64,000 nt of DNA. Origin: Sphingobacterium sp. UBA5670. Lineage in GTDB: Bacteria; Bacteroidota; Bacteroidia; Sphingobacteriales; Sphingobacteriaceae. Of this stretch, positions 1 through 8,305 are shown one piece after another; the first letter of the stretch is position 1; each line of letters opens with the position of its first letter. A model generated the notes under the pieces. It was given only the letters and a program-made list of their open reading frames with translations. It was not told the DNA's origin and searched no databases. Made by a program: the position numbers and the translations under genes. The DNA lies in assembly GCF_002420705.1 (NCBI RefSeq), contig NZ_DIIM01000020.1, forward strand, positions 1-64,000, read 5' to 3'.

Positions 1-1263
1 TAAAACCTCAACTTCTTTTGTTTTGAAATCATAGCTGCGGCCAAGGTTTTCAATATTTGAAAGTTGTGTAGAGACCTCTAAGTATGCATTGAGTATTGTC
101 TTCTCGTAATTATAGACTGCCTGTATCTGTTTGGCATTCGCTGTATTAAATTCAGCTTTAAGCCCATTTTTATTAATTAATGGCGCTGCAAGCTCGCCTA
201 TTAAATTATATAAAACAGATTCCGGCATCTTAAACAGATAGGACGGTTTAAATGCTTGCAGACCCAAAGCTGCAGAAATTTCCAACGAAGGATAAAATTC
301 TTTCCTTGCTATTTGTACATCCAGTTTGGCCGCCGCGAGTTCATATTCTGCCTCGCGGATATCAGGTCTGTTGCTCAGCAACTGACTTGGTAAACCTGTC
401 TGAACTTTTGAAGGTATCAGATCGACAAAATTACTTTTGTCACGTTTGATTTCTTGGGGAAAACGTCCCAATAGAAAATTAATGCGGTTTTCAGTTTCTT
501 TGATTTGCTGACGTGTTTCAAACTCCATACCTTTAGTTTTCAACACTTCAGCTTCAAACTTCTGAACAGCTAGTTCAGTTACCCGAGCAGCTTGCTTCTG
601 CAATCGAATGACGGCAAGTGCATTATCCTGCAACTCAATATTCTGTTTAATGATGGTCAACTGATTGTCCAGTGCCAACAATTCATAATATGATCGGGCA
701 ACTTCAGCGATAAGACTGCTCAAGACAAAGTTTTTTCCCTCCACAGTAGCAAGATAACGGTTGAGTGCTACTTGTTCAGCGTCTTTTAACTTTTTCCAAA
801 CGTCAATTTCCCAACTCGCATAAGCACCAATTGTCAAATCTCCAAGTGGATCAGGCATTTCTTTTCCGGGTGCAATCTCTGTACTTGCGTCACCGGCTCC
901 CTGACTCGTATAACGTCCCACTTTTTCAACTCCACCCCCTGCACGTAGTCCAACTGTAGGTTTCAACGCACCTTTTCTCAACAGAATATCGTTCTTGGCG
1001 ATTGTTAACTCCTGTAAAGTAACATTCAGTTCTTGATTATTTTTTAAAGCTGTATCTATGAGCACAACTAAATTTGGATCCGTAAAAAACTCACGCCACT
1101 TGACCGATGCCGAATTTGTTGAATCAGATTTAACTACATCCGTAAATTGTTGGGGAACAAATTTGTTCTCCTGTATTTGTGTCGCTTTCGGAACTTTACA
1201 TCCCGTCACTGCAGCTGAAAGCGAAAATGCAATGACCCATTGTATTTTTCTGCTATTAGTCAT
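1..1263 (-). CDS. RND efflux outer-membrane lipoprotein, TolC/NodT-like (3' end outside window)
   Basis: This is the outer-membrane channel of a tripartite efflux pump. The reading frame is open from the ATG at 1263 to the window edge (421 codons, C-terminus missing). A lipoprotein signal ends in T-G-C with Cys22 as the lipidated residue, followed by the WREFFTDPNL motif and an NNQEL segment typical of the first TolC-family repeat. Its start overlaps the 3' end of the RND permease gene by 8 bp (ATGACTAA), so translation is probably coupled. Order is adaptor, permease, channel, as in oprM-type operons. The substrate cannot be told from sequence. Confidence 0.9.
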   Translation of the reverse strand, partial: MTNSRKIQWVIAFSLSAAVTGCKVPKATQIQENKFVPQQFTDVVKSDSTNSASVKWREFFTDPNLVVLIDTALKNNQELNVTLQELTIAKNDILLRKGALKPTVGLRAGGGVEKVGRYTSQGAGDASTEIAPGKEMPDPLGDLTIGAYASWEIDVWKKLKDAEQVALNRYLATVEGKNFVLSSLIAEVARSYYELLALDNQLTIIKQNIELQDNALAVIRLQKQAARVTELAVQKFEAEVLKTKGMEFETRQQIKETENRINFLLGRFPQEIKRDKSNFVDLIPSKVQTGLPSQLLSNRPDIREAEYELAAAKLDVQIARKEFYPSLEISAALGLQAFKPSYLFKMPESVLYNLIGELAAPLINKNGLKAEFNTANAKQIQAVYNYEKTILNAYLEVSTQLSNIENLGRSYDFKTKEVEVL

Positions 1264-4200
1264 GATTATCAATTTCTTCAGTTAATGGATTTTCATCTTC
1301 GTGTTTAATAAGCTTACGTCTGGAAGCAATAGTTCCGAAGATAAAGTATAAACCCGGTATTACCAGGATACCGAAAACGGTCCCAAACAACATACCTCCC
1401 GCTGCTGCCGTCCCAATCGTACGGTTTCCGATAGCCCCTGGCCCCGAAGCCATAACCAAAGGAATCAATCCCGCAATGAAAGCAAAAGAAGTCATCAAAA
1501 TTGGCCTAAATCTCACTTTTGCGCCTTCCAAGGCCGCCTCGATGATGCTCAATCCCTGTGAATGCCTTTGCGCGGCAAACTCAACAATCAATACGGCATT
1601 TTTACCCAATAGACCGATCAGCATGACCAAGGCAACCTGGGCATAGATATTATTTTCCAGTCCCAATAGTTTTAAAAGGAGAAAAGCCCCGAAGATTCCA
1701 ATTGGCAAGGAAAGCAAAACAGCAAATGGCATAATAAAACTTTCGTATTGAGCTGAAAGAATTAAGTAAACGAAACCAAGACAAATCAAAAAGATATAAA
1801 TAGCCTGATTTCCCCTGCCTACCTGATCTTTGGAAATACCCGCCCAGTCAATACCATAGCCTCGTGGTAATGTTTTGGCCGCGACTTCATTAATCACCTG
1901 AATCGCTTCACCACTACTATAGCCGGGCGCTGCAGAACCAGAAATCTCCGATGCCATATACATGTTGTGCCGTGTGATCTCAGACAAACCATACACTTTT
2001 TCCATATGCATAAATGCTGAAAATGGTACCATTTCATCTTTTTCATTCTTCACGTACAGCTTTAAGATATCTTCCGGCAAGGCTCTATATTGTGGCAAAG
2101 CCTGAACCATAACTTTATATTGACGGTCGTATTTAATGAAGTTCGTTTCATAATTACTACCAACCAAAGTTGAAAGTGTGTTTAAAGCATTATCAATAGT
2201 CACACCCTTTTGCTGTGCCAAATCGTTGTCAATATGCAACATATATTGCGGAAAACTTGCGCTATAGAACGTAAATACAGAAGCCAGTTCGGGTCTTTTG
2301 TTTAACTCACGTACAAACTCCTTACTTACGGTTTCCATTTTCTTGTAGTCACCAGAACCCGCTTTATCTAAAAGTCTGAGTTCAAAACCTCCCGCAGCAC
2401 CATAGCCTGGAACAGCAGGTGGCTGGAAAAATTCAATGGAGGCACCGGGTATATTTTTAGCGGCAGCTTCAAGCTGCTCAATAATCTCCTGCGAAGATTC
2501 TTTACGTTCCTCCCAACTTTTTAAATTGATCAAACATGTACCTGTATTGGCCCCCGTTCCTTCCGTCAAGATCTCATAACCAGCCAATGAAGAAACAGAT
2601 TGCACACCGTCAATATCTTCCGCTTCTTTTTGCAAAGTCTGTGCAGCAAGATTGGTACGTTCCAAGGTTGATCCTGGCGGTGTCTGAATAATCGCATAAA
2701 TCATCCCCTGATCTTCATTAGGTATAAAACCTGCTGGAACAGAATTGTTCAAGAAATATGCCCCAATACAAAAGCCTATTAAAACCACGAATGTAAAAAC
2801 CCGTTTATCGACGATGCCTTTCAGCAAGTAAACGTACTTGTTGGACATCTTGTCAAATAATCTATTAAAGGAATCGAGAAATTTATCAATAATGGATTTC
2901 TTTCTCGCTTTGCCATGATTATTCTTCAGCATAATCGCACATAACGCAGGAGTTAAAGTCAATGCAACGACACCTGATAAAATAATCGAAGTTGCCATGG
3001 TAATGGAAAACTGCCGATAGAATATCCCGACAGGCCCCGACATAAAGGCTACCGGAATAAACACCGCTGCCATGAGGAATGTAATGGCAACGATGGCACC
3101 ACTGATCTCATGCATAGCTTTTTTCGTCGCTTTGTAAGCTGAAATATGGAGTTCCTCCATCTTGGCATGCACTGCTTCAATGACTACAATCGCATCATCA
3201 ACAACGACTCCGATGGCAAGCACTAATGCAAATAGCGTGATTAAGTTGATGGTAATCCCGAAAAACTGCATAAATAAGAATGAGCCGACCAACGAAACAG
3301 GTACCGCAATAGTCGGTATCAAGGTAGAGCGCCAGTCACCCAAGAATAAGAAAACGACGATCGCCACAAGCACAAATGCTTCCAATAAAGTATGAATTAC
3401 TTTCTCCATCGAAGCATCCAAAAATTTGGAAACGTCGTAACTAATCTCGTAATCCAGTCCTTTGGGAAAAGATGCCTTCAGCTCTTTCATCTTATCCTTG
3501 ACATCCTGGATTACCTGGGAGGCATTACTTCCATAGGATTGTTTTAAGACGATCGCTGCAGATGGTTTACCATTCAACGTAGAATAAATATCGTACATTG
3601 CTGAGCCAAACTTGATATCAGCGACATCTTTTAAGCGCAACATTTCACCATTTTCACCGGCACGCAGAACAATATTGCCATATCCTTCGGTTGTCGTAAA
3701 ACGTCCGGGATATTTTAACACGTATTCGAAGGACTGCGAAGTCATCCCAGACGACTCGCCTGCTTTACCTGGTGAAGCCTCTAAACTTTGCTCGGATAAG
3801 GCTTTCATAACCTCTTCTGCAGAAATCTTGTATGCGGTCATACGATCTGGCTTCAACCAAATACGCATTGCGAGTTCTCGCGTACCCAGAATATTGGCAA
3901 CTCCAACTCCGTCCACACGACGTAACTCAGACACAATATTCATGTCCGCAAAATTGTACATAAAATTGCCATCAAGCTCTTTGTCTTTACTATAGAGATT
4001 GATGTACATAAGCATATTAGATTCCTCGCGCGTAATTTTCACACCTTCACGCACAACGATAGGTGGAAGTTTATTGACAACAGAGGCCACACGGTTCTGC
4101 ACATTCAATGAAGCCTGATTTGGATCTGTACCTAGGTTGAATACCACCTGAATACTTGCCTCCCCGTCGTTACCCGCATCGGAAGCCATATATTTCATGC

Positions 4201-4420
4201 CCGGAACACCATTTATGGCCCGCTCTAAAGGGATAATGACGGATTTAATCATCAACTCACCATTTGCTCCCGGATATTCGGCAGTGATGTTAACCTTCGG
4301 TGGCGATATCGAAGGAAATTGTGTTACAGGAAGCTGCACCATGGAAAGTATCCCCAAAAACACAATGATCAGTGATATAACGATCGAAAGTACTGGTCTA
4401 TTTATAAAACGACTAAACAT
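1256..4420 (-). CDS. RND multidrug efflux permease (HAE1/AcrB family)
   Basis: Inner-membrane proton/drug antiporter, 1054 aa, full length for AcrB homologues. The N-terminus (MFSRFINRPVLSIVIS) starts the first membrane helix. The paired aspartates of the proton relay sit in helix 4 (IGVVVDDAIVVIE, near residue 405-410), and two large periplasmic halves each precede a block of five or six helices (the second ends in LLGKNAVLIVEFA and GIPLVMASGPGA-like motifs). It lies 20 bp downstream of the adaptor gene and overlaps the channel gene. Bacteroidota HAE1 pumps export hydrophobic drugs, dyes or bile-like compounds. Specificity here is not deducible. Confidence 0.95.
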   Translation of the reverse strand: MFSRFINRPVLSIVISLIIVFLGILSMVQLPVTQFPSISPPKVNITAEYPGANGELMIKSVIIPLERAINGVPGMKYMASDAGNDGEASIQVVFNLGTDPNQASLNVQNRVASVVNKLPPIVVREGVKITREESNMLMYINLYSKDKELDGNFMYNFADMNIVSELRRVDGVGVANILGTRELAMRIWLKPDRMTAYKISAEEVMKALSEQSLEASPGKAGESSGMTSQSFEYVLKYPGRFTTTEGYGNIVLRAGENGEMLRLKDVADIKFGSAMYDIYSTLNGKPSAAIVLKQSYGSNASQVIQDVKDKMKELKASFPKGLDYEISYDVSKFLDASMEKVIHTLLEAFVLVAIVVFLFLGDWRSTLIPTIAVPVSLVGSFLFMQFFGITINLITLFALVLAIGVVVDDAIVVIEAVHAKMEELHISAYKATKKAMHEISGAIVAITFLMAAVFIPVAFMSGPVGIFYRQFSITMATSIILSGVVALTLTPALCAIMLKNNHGKARKKSIIDKFLDSFNRLFDKMSNKYVYLLKGIVDKRVFTFVVLIGFCIGAYFLNNSVPAGFIPNEDQGMIYAIIQTPPGSTLERTNLAAQTLQKEAEDIDGVQSVSSLAGYEILTEGTGANTGTCLINLKSWEERKESSQEIIEQLEAAAKNIPGASIEFFQPPAVPGYGAAGGFELRLLDKAGSGDYKKMETVSKEFVRELNKRPELASVFTFYSASFPQYMLHIDNDLAQQKGVTIDNALNTLSTLVGSNYETNFIKYDRQYKVMVQALPQYRALPEDILKLYVKNEKDEMVPFSAFMHMEKVYGLSEITRHNMYMASEISGSAAPGYSSGEAIQVINEVAAKTLPRGYGIDWAGISKDQVGRGNQAIYIFLICLGFVYLILSAQYESFIMPFAVLLSLPIGIFGAFLLLKLLGLENNIYAQVALVMLIGLLGKNAVLIVEFAAQRHSQGLSIIEAALEGAKVRFRPILMTSFAFIAGLIPLVMASGPGAIGNRTIGTAAAGGMLFGTVFGILVIPGLYFIFGTIASRRKLIKHEDENPLTEEIDNHD

Positions 4421-4440
4421 AGTAATTTAAGTGTAAGGGA

Positions 4441-5523
4441 TTATTCTGTTTTTAACTTCAAATTTGAAATGGCATCTTTGGGTTGCACAAAGCTGTAGCT
4501 TATCTTATCATCCTCCTTTGCTTTTTGGATACCGTCCAATAAAAATTTATCATCTTTTTGAAGTCCACTTGTCACAACATAAAGATCCGGTAAGGAATTC
4601 CCAATTGTAATGTGACGGGCTTTCAATTTACCATCTTTATCTACCACATACACATATTTACGATCCTGCATTTCATATGTTGCTTTTTGAGGAATAAGTA
4701 ACGCCTCTTTCAGCGGAAAATTCATCACAACTTTTCCGCTTTCACCATGCTTCAGTAGACGATTTGGATTTGGAAATTTCGCTCTGAAGGCAATATTTCC
4801 TGTTTCTGCATTAAATTCACTTTCGATTGTTTCTACAAGACCGCTCTGAGAAAACAGTTCATTGTTTGCAAGCAGCAAACCTACATGTGTATCGCCACGT
4901 TTACTAACGTTAGTTTGGTAACTCAAATATTCAGGTTCGGAAACATTAAAATAAACTAGCATTTCACTGTTGTCTGAAAGGCTTGTTAATAATTCACCTT
5001 CATCCACCAAACTTCCTAATTTCAAAGGAATACGGTCAATAGTGCCGTCAAATGGTGCCCTTATTTCTGTAAATGAAAGATGCAATTTTGCGATTGCGGC
5101 TTCTGCCTTCGCCTGCTCCAGCTTAGCTTTAGCCATCGCTAGTTCATTGGGCGATACCACATTTTTGTCAGCCAGCGTTTTTGTATTTTGAACCTCTATT
5201 TCAGCAACATTAACTTCTGCTGAGGATTTACGATATTCAGCCTCATACATTTTCGGCATAATCCGAAAGAGTAACTGCCCCTTGTGGACAAATTGCCCTT
5301 CATCGACAAAAATCTGCTCAAGGTAACCTTTCTCCTGAGCGCGTAGCTCAATATTCCGGAAAGATCTAATTTGGGATACAAAGTCTTTGCGGATTGTAGT
5401 ATCCATTTGCACTGGGGAAGTCGCGGTAAATTTTTCCTTTTCTGTCTTCTCTTCCTTTTTGGAAGTACACCCGATTTGGCATAAGGTAATAGCCAAACTA
5501 GCGAGCATAAATACTCTTTTCAT
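4441..5523 (-). CDS. RND efflux periplasmic adaptor (membrane fusion protein)
   Basis: Membrane-fusion subunit linking the RND permease to the outer-membrane channel. The ATG at 5523 gives a 360-aa lipoprotein with a clear signal (MKRVFMLASLAITL, then QIGC, Cys19). The open frame continues 41 codons upstream, but that stretch has no signal-peptide character. Two lipoyl half-motifs flank an alpha-helical hairpin rich in Ala, Lys and Glu (about residues 85-150), followed by beta-barrel and membrane-proximal domains. It is the first gene of the pump operon. No local repressor gene is visible in the window. Confidence 0.93.
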   Translation of the reverse strand: MKRVFMLASLAITLCQIGCTSKKEEKTEKEKFTATSPVQMDTTIRKDFVSQIRSFRNIELRAQEKGYLEQIFVDEGQFVHKGQLLFRIMPKMYEAEYRKSSAEVNVAEIEVQNTKTLADKNVVSPNELAMAKAKLEQAKAEAAIAKLHLSFTEIRAPFDGTIDRIPLKLGSLVDEGELLTSLSDNSEMLVYFNVSEPEYLSYQTNVSKRGDTHVGLLLANNELFSQSGLVETIESEFNAETGNIAFRAKFPNPNRLLKHGESGKVVMNFPLKEALLIPQKATYEMQDRKYVYVVDKDGKLKARHITIGNSLPDLYVVTSGLQKDDKFLLDGIQKAKEDDKISYSFVQPKDAISNLKLKTE

Positions 5524-5701
5524 TTGTAAGCGTCTAATTAAAAAAAATAAGTTTGATTGTTTGTTGTTATGGTTGTTGAAATTGCATACACCGGAGCTTA
5601 TGGTCATGTCTTCTGCCAGTGGTATGCGCAAATCGATCATGATCAAATGGGCTATCCAATAGGATATCCACTAAAGTGTCTGAAATTTCGAAGGGTACTT
5701 G

Positions 5702-6103
5702 TTAAATTCTCCAGTTTTGTTGAAGAACATATCTTTGAGGGAAAAGATAGGCTATGAAATTGCAAAAAGGAATCTTCTTTGCAAATCGAAAAACAAAAAC
5801 AAAAAGGACAATTGCAAAAAGCAGCAGCGCAACAAATTGAGACGTTACCTGCAAATCTTTGGTCAATTGAAAATTCTCGGTATCAAATTCCTCTATAACG
5901 GGATTATCACTATGTATATTCCCATAAAATAACGGATCGATGTGATCAACCGATGCATTAATATACTTCTGTACGTCAGCATGGTTATGCTGATACATAA
6001 AACTAACAGCTGGTCGATCGGATTCAATGAGCACAGCGTGGCTATTACTGCTTCTAACGAATAAGAAGCATAGGAAAAAAAATATGGTAATAACCGCTTT
6101 CAT
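5702..6103 (-). CDS. Hypothetical membrane protein
   Basis: A 133-aa protein I do not recognise. It starts with a hydrophobic segment (MKAVITIFFFLCFLFV) that could be a signal peptide, has a polar middle of about 75 residues with several His and Asp, then a strong transmembrane helix (VALLLFAIVLFVFVF, about residues 90-108) and a basic, aromatic tail. A TATATTTG -7 box reads into it only a few bases upstream of the ATG, which supports expression and this start. It lies 178 bp upstream of the efflux operon on the same strand, and a functional link is unproven. Confidence 0.55.
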   Translation of the reverse strand: MKAVITIFFFLCFLFVRSSNSHAVLIESDRPAVSFMYQHNHADVQKYINASVDHIDPLFYGNIHSDNPVIEEFDTENFQLTKDLQVTSQFVALLLFAIVLFVFVFRFAKKIPFCNFIAYLFPQRYVLQQNWRI

Positions 6104-6110
6104 TGCGGAG

Positions 6111-6118
6111 CAAATATA
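6111..6118 (-). promoter_or_regulatory. -7 box (TATATTTG) of the membrane-protein gene
   Basis: Exact match to the Bacteroidota TAnnTTTG element, seven bases from the ATG at 6103. That implies a very short 5' leader. The -33 TTG is not obvious. Confidence 0.45.
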
Positions 6119-6187
6119 CTAGCGTACAAATAATTTTAACGATCTTTAACACATTTTAACAAAACGATTACAATTCAAAGATTTTAA

Positions 6188-7402
6188 CTAGAAAAGCGAC
6201 AGTTGCAAGCCCGGCCCGTTTGTTCCTTGCGGCTCCGCATTTCCATAAACTGTTCGGCCTCCATACTTCCAGGAATCCCTTCGTTCCTCCGCTATAATTT
6301 GCTGAATATCAAATTGTGGTTGAAAATCTTTTTCACTATCCAGAACGATCTGATGCAACTTGTTGATTGATCTTAATTTTTCACTATAACCCAGTTTGGA
6401 TTTTTCAACACCTTTTTGTAAAATCTGAATGCTCTCGTCGTAAATGGTCAACGGAACCGGAAAAGGGTGTCCATCTTTTCCTCCATGAGCAAAGGAAAAT
6501 CGCGCCGGGTCATTGAATCGTGAAGGTGCACCGTGGATTACCTCACTGACCAAAGCCAATGACTGTAGCGTACGAGGTCCAACTCCTTTTAGAAGCAGTA
6601 GGTCTTCAAAATCGCTTGGTTGACTTTCTCGGGCCACGTACAACATTGCTCCCAACCTCTTCAGGTCAACATCAGTCGCACGTACATCGTGATGAGATGG
6701 CATAATAAGTTTAGCGAAATCTTGCATAACTTTGGTTGAATCCTCGCCTACCAAAGTCATAATACCTGCTCTATTGGCTGCCGCTTCTCCAGCTGTTAAG
6801 TTGAGGATTATACCCTGTGATGGCCCACTGATACCTGCATGTGGTTCTTCAACAAATGATTTGACCTTTTCAGAATGCCAATGGTAACGACGGGCAGTCC
6901 CATCCTTTTCATGCATACCTTGCTGGACAACAGACCAATTGCCACGATCTGTCACAATGAAATTGTGTAAATACAGCTGGTAACCGTCCTGAATGGCCGT
7001 GTTATCTACCTTAGCAACAAGCTTACTGCTCCGAATCAAACCGTTCCCATCCAATCCCATCCGATCAGAAAGCTGACGCAACTCGAGCGGAGTCTGCGTT
7101 GACAGCTTGCCTTTGCCGCCACAGATATAAAGACCAAAAGATTTCGCTTCTGGGTTAATAGCCCGTTTTAATGCCCCCATGACAGATGTCGTGATCCCTG
7201 ATGAATGCCAGTCCATTCCAAGAACAGCCCCAAAGCTTTGAAACCAAAATGGATCCGATAGCCTTCTTAACACTTCATCTTTGCCATAATCCATTAAAAT
7301 AACTTCCACGATTGAACGACCTAGAGAAGACATGCGTTCATAGAGCCATGCTGGTACTTTTCCATAATGTAGAGGAAGATCTGCAGTTCCGGAACGTTTC
7401 AT
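6188..7402 (-). CDS. DUF763 domain protein
   Basis: A 404-aa member of the DUF763 family, recognised by the N-terminal MKRSGTADLPLHYGK motif, the MDWHSSGITTSVMGALKRA block and the VGPRTLQSLALVSEVIHG segment, which resembles a helix-hairpin-helix DNA-binding motif. The family is found in archaea and bacteria and has no established biochemical role. The HhH-like motif hints at nucleic-acid binding, but that is inference. Length is normal for the family. It is probably monocistronic: a terminator precedes it at 7454-7479 and a TAGCTTTG box lies at 7424-7431. Confidence 0.9.
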   Translation of the reverse strand: MKRSGTADLPLHYGKVPAWLYERMSSLGRSIVEVILMDYGKDEVLRRLSDPFWFQSFGAVLGMDWHSSGITTSVMGALKRAINPEAKSFGLYICGGKGKLSTQTPLELRQLSDRMGLDGNGLIRSSKLVAKVDNTAIQDGYQLYLHNFIVTDRGNWSVVQQGMHEKDGTARRYHWHSEKVKSFVEEPHAGISGPSQGIILNLTAGEAAANRAGIMTLVGEDSTKVMQDFAKLIMPSHHDVRATDVDLKRLGAMLYVARESQPSDFEDLLLLKGVGPRTLQSLALVSEVIHGAPSRFNDPARFSFAHGGKDGHPFPVPLTIYDESIQILQKGVEKSKLGYSEKLRSINKLHQIVLDSEKDFQPQFDIQQIIAEERRDSWKYGGRTVYGNAEPQGTNGPGLQLSLF

Positions 7403-7423
7403 TTAAAACTAAATTTATTAGTA

Positions 7424-7431
7424 CAAAGCTA
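7424..7431 (-). promoter_or_regulatory. -7 box (TAGCTTTG) of the DUF763 gene
   Basis: TAnnTTTG match 21 bases upstream of the DUF763 start codon, just beyond the terminator of the preceding lipoprotein gene. Confidence 0.5.
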
Positions 7432-7453
7432 CTCTATTTTTTTGAAAAATGAA

Positions 7454-7479
7454 AAAGGCTAGAACCCACTCTAGCCTTT
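7454..7479 (-). terminator. Rho-independent terminator of the 7562-8212 lipoprotein gene
   Basis: Ten-base-pair stem (AAAGGCTAGA with its complement) and a six-base loop. On the minus strand the stem is followed by a T-rich tail. Confidence 0.8.
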
Positions 7480-7561
7480 CATCATATTTTCAATCTATAT
7501 TTTATACCTGAACGTTAGTTTTTTAGAGGTTAAAAAAAAGATAGCCCACAGCAAAATATCG

Positions 7562-8212
7562 TTATTTCCCGGTTAATGCAGATAAAAATCCTGCTCGGAA
7601 AGAAGGATCTTTTTCCGAAAACTCAATAGAATGCTTATATGTATCTACATTAAAAAACAATTCTGCTGGTTCAGCCTTTTTGTTATCGAGGAAAAGCTTA
7701 AAGCTATAAGCTGTTTTTTTCGATAAGTCTGCATTTACCTTATTGGATGAAAACACATTCGGAAGAATGACGTCTTTTGTAAAAGAATCAGTTGTAGTGA
7801 TTTGGAATAAATCTCCTAATGCTTTTATTAAATTATCCGATTGTTGCCCAGATGATGAGATTTTAATTTTCCCTTTGGTAAAACCGACATCGTCACTTGG
7901 CTTACCGTCAATGATCCCCGCAGGAATAAAGTCTACAACCTCAAACTTTGCCCCGACCGTATCTTGTTTGTAAAGAGATTTCGTAATATAGATCCGGCTT
8001 GAATCCGTTTTAATTTCATCCGTGATACGTAAGAAAAAGTTCTTCTTCTCCGCCCCTGGTGTACCATTGGTAAACTGTTCGATTTTTACGCCTTCAATTT
8101 TGTTCACCGTTGTCGTATCACTGCCATCAGTCTTCTTCTGATTGGAGTTGCCGCAACTAGCCATCAGCATGGTAGCGGTCGCAAGAAATGCTATAGATTG
8201 AATCTTGTGCAT
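7562..8212 (-). CDS. Hypothetical lipoprotein
   Basis: A 216-aa lipoprotein of unknown role. The ATG at 8212 gives a type II signal (MHKIQSIAFLATATMLMASC, Cys20) and a Ser/Thr/Gly-rich linker, then an all-beta-looking domain with repeated Lys/Asp-rich strands and no cysteine. The frame opens 23 codons earlier, but those residues do not fit a signal peptide. It was probably annotated only as hypothetical in related genomes. It is a single gene ending in a terminator. I cannot assign a substrate or partner. Confidence 0.8.
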   Translation of the reverse strand: MHKIQSIAFLATATMLMASCGNSNQKKTDGSDTTTVNKIEGVKIEQFTNGTPGAEKKNFFLRITDEIKTDSSRIYITKSLYKQDTVGAKFEVVDFIPAGIIDGKPSDDVGFTKGKIKISSSGQQSDNLIKALGDLFQITTTDSFTKDVILPNVFSSNKVNADLSKKTAYSFKLFLDNKKAEPAELFFNVDTYKHSIEFSEKDPSFRAGFLSALTGK

Positions 8213-8305
8213 ATTGAATTGTTTGTTATCAGTTATCAATGAATATTGCTCTTTTAATATTACCATTATTACTGATAACAAACAACTATTAGCAATGTTT
8301 TTATT

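Noticed and set aside
3162..4430. Plus-strand frames opposite the RND permease
   Set aside because: They mirror codon bias of the real gene; the permease is complete.
5387..5932. Plus-strand frames over the adaptor start and upstream gap
   Set aside because: Antisense to the adaptor and membrane-protein genes with no signal or family support.
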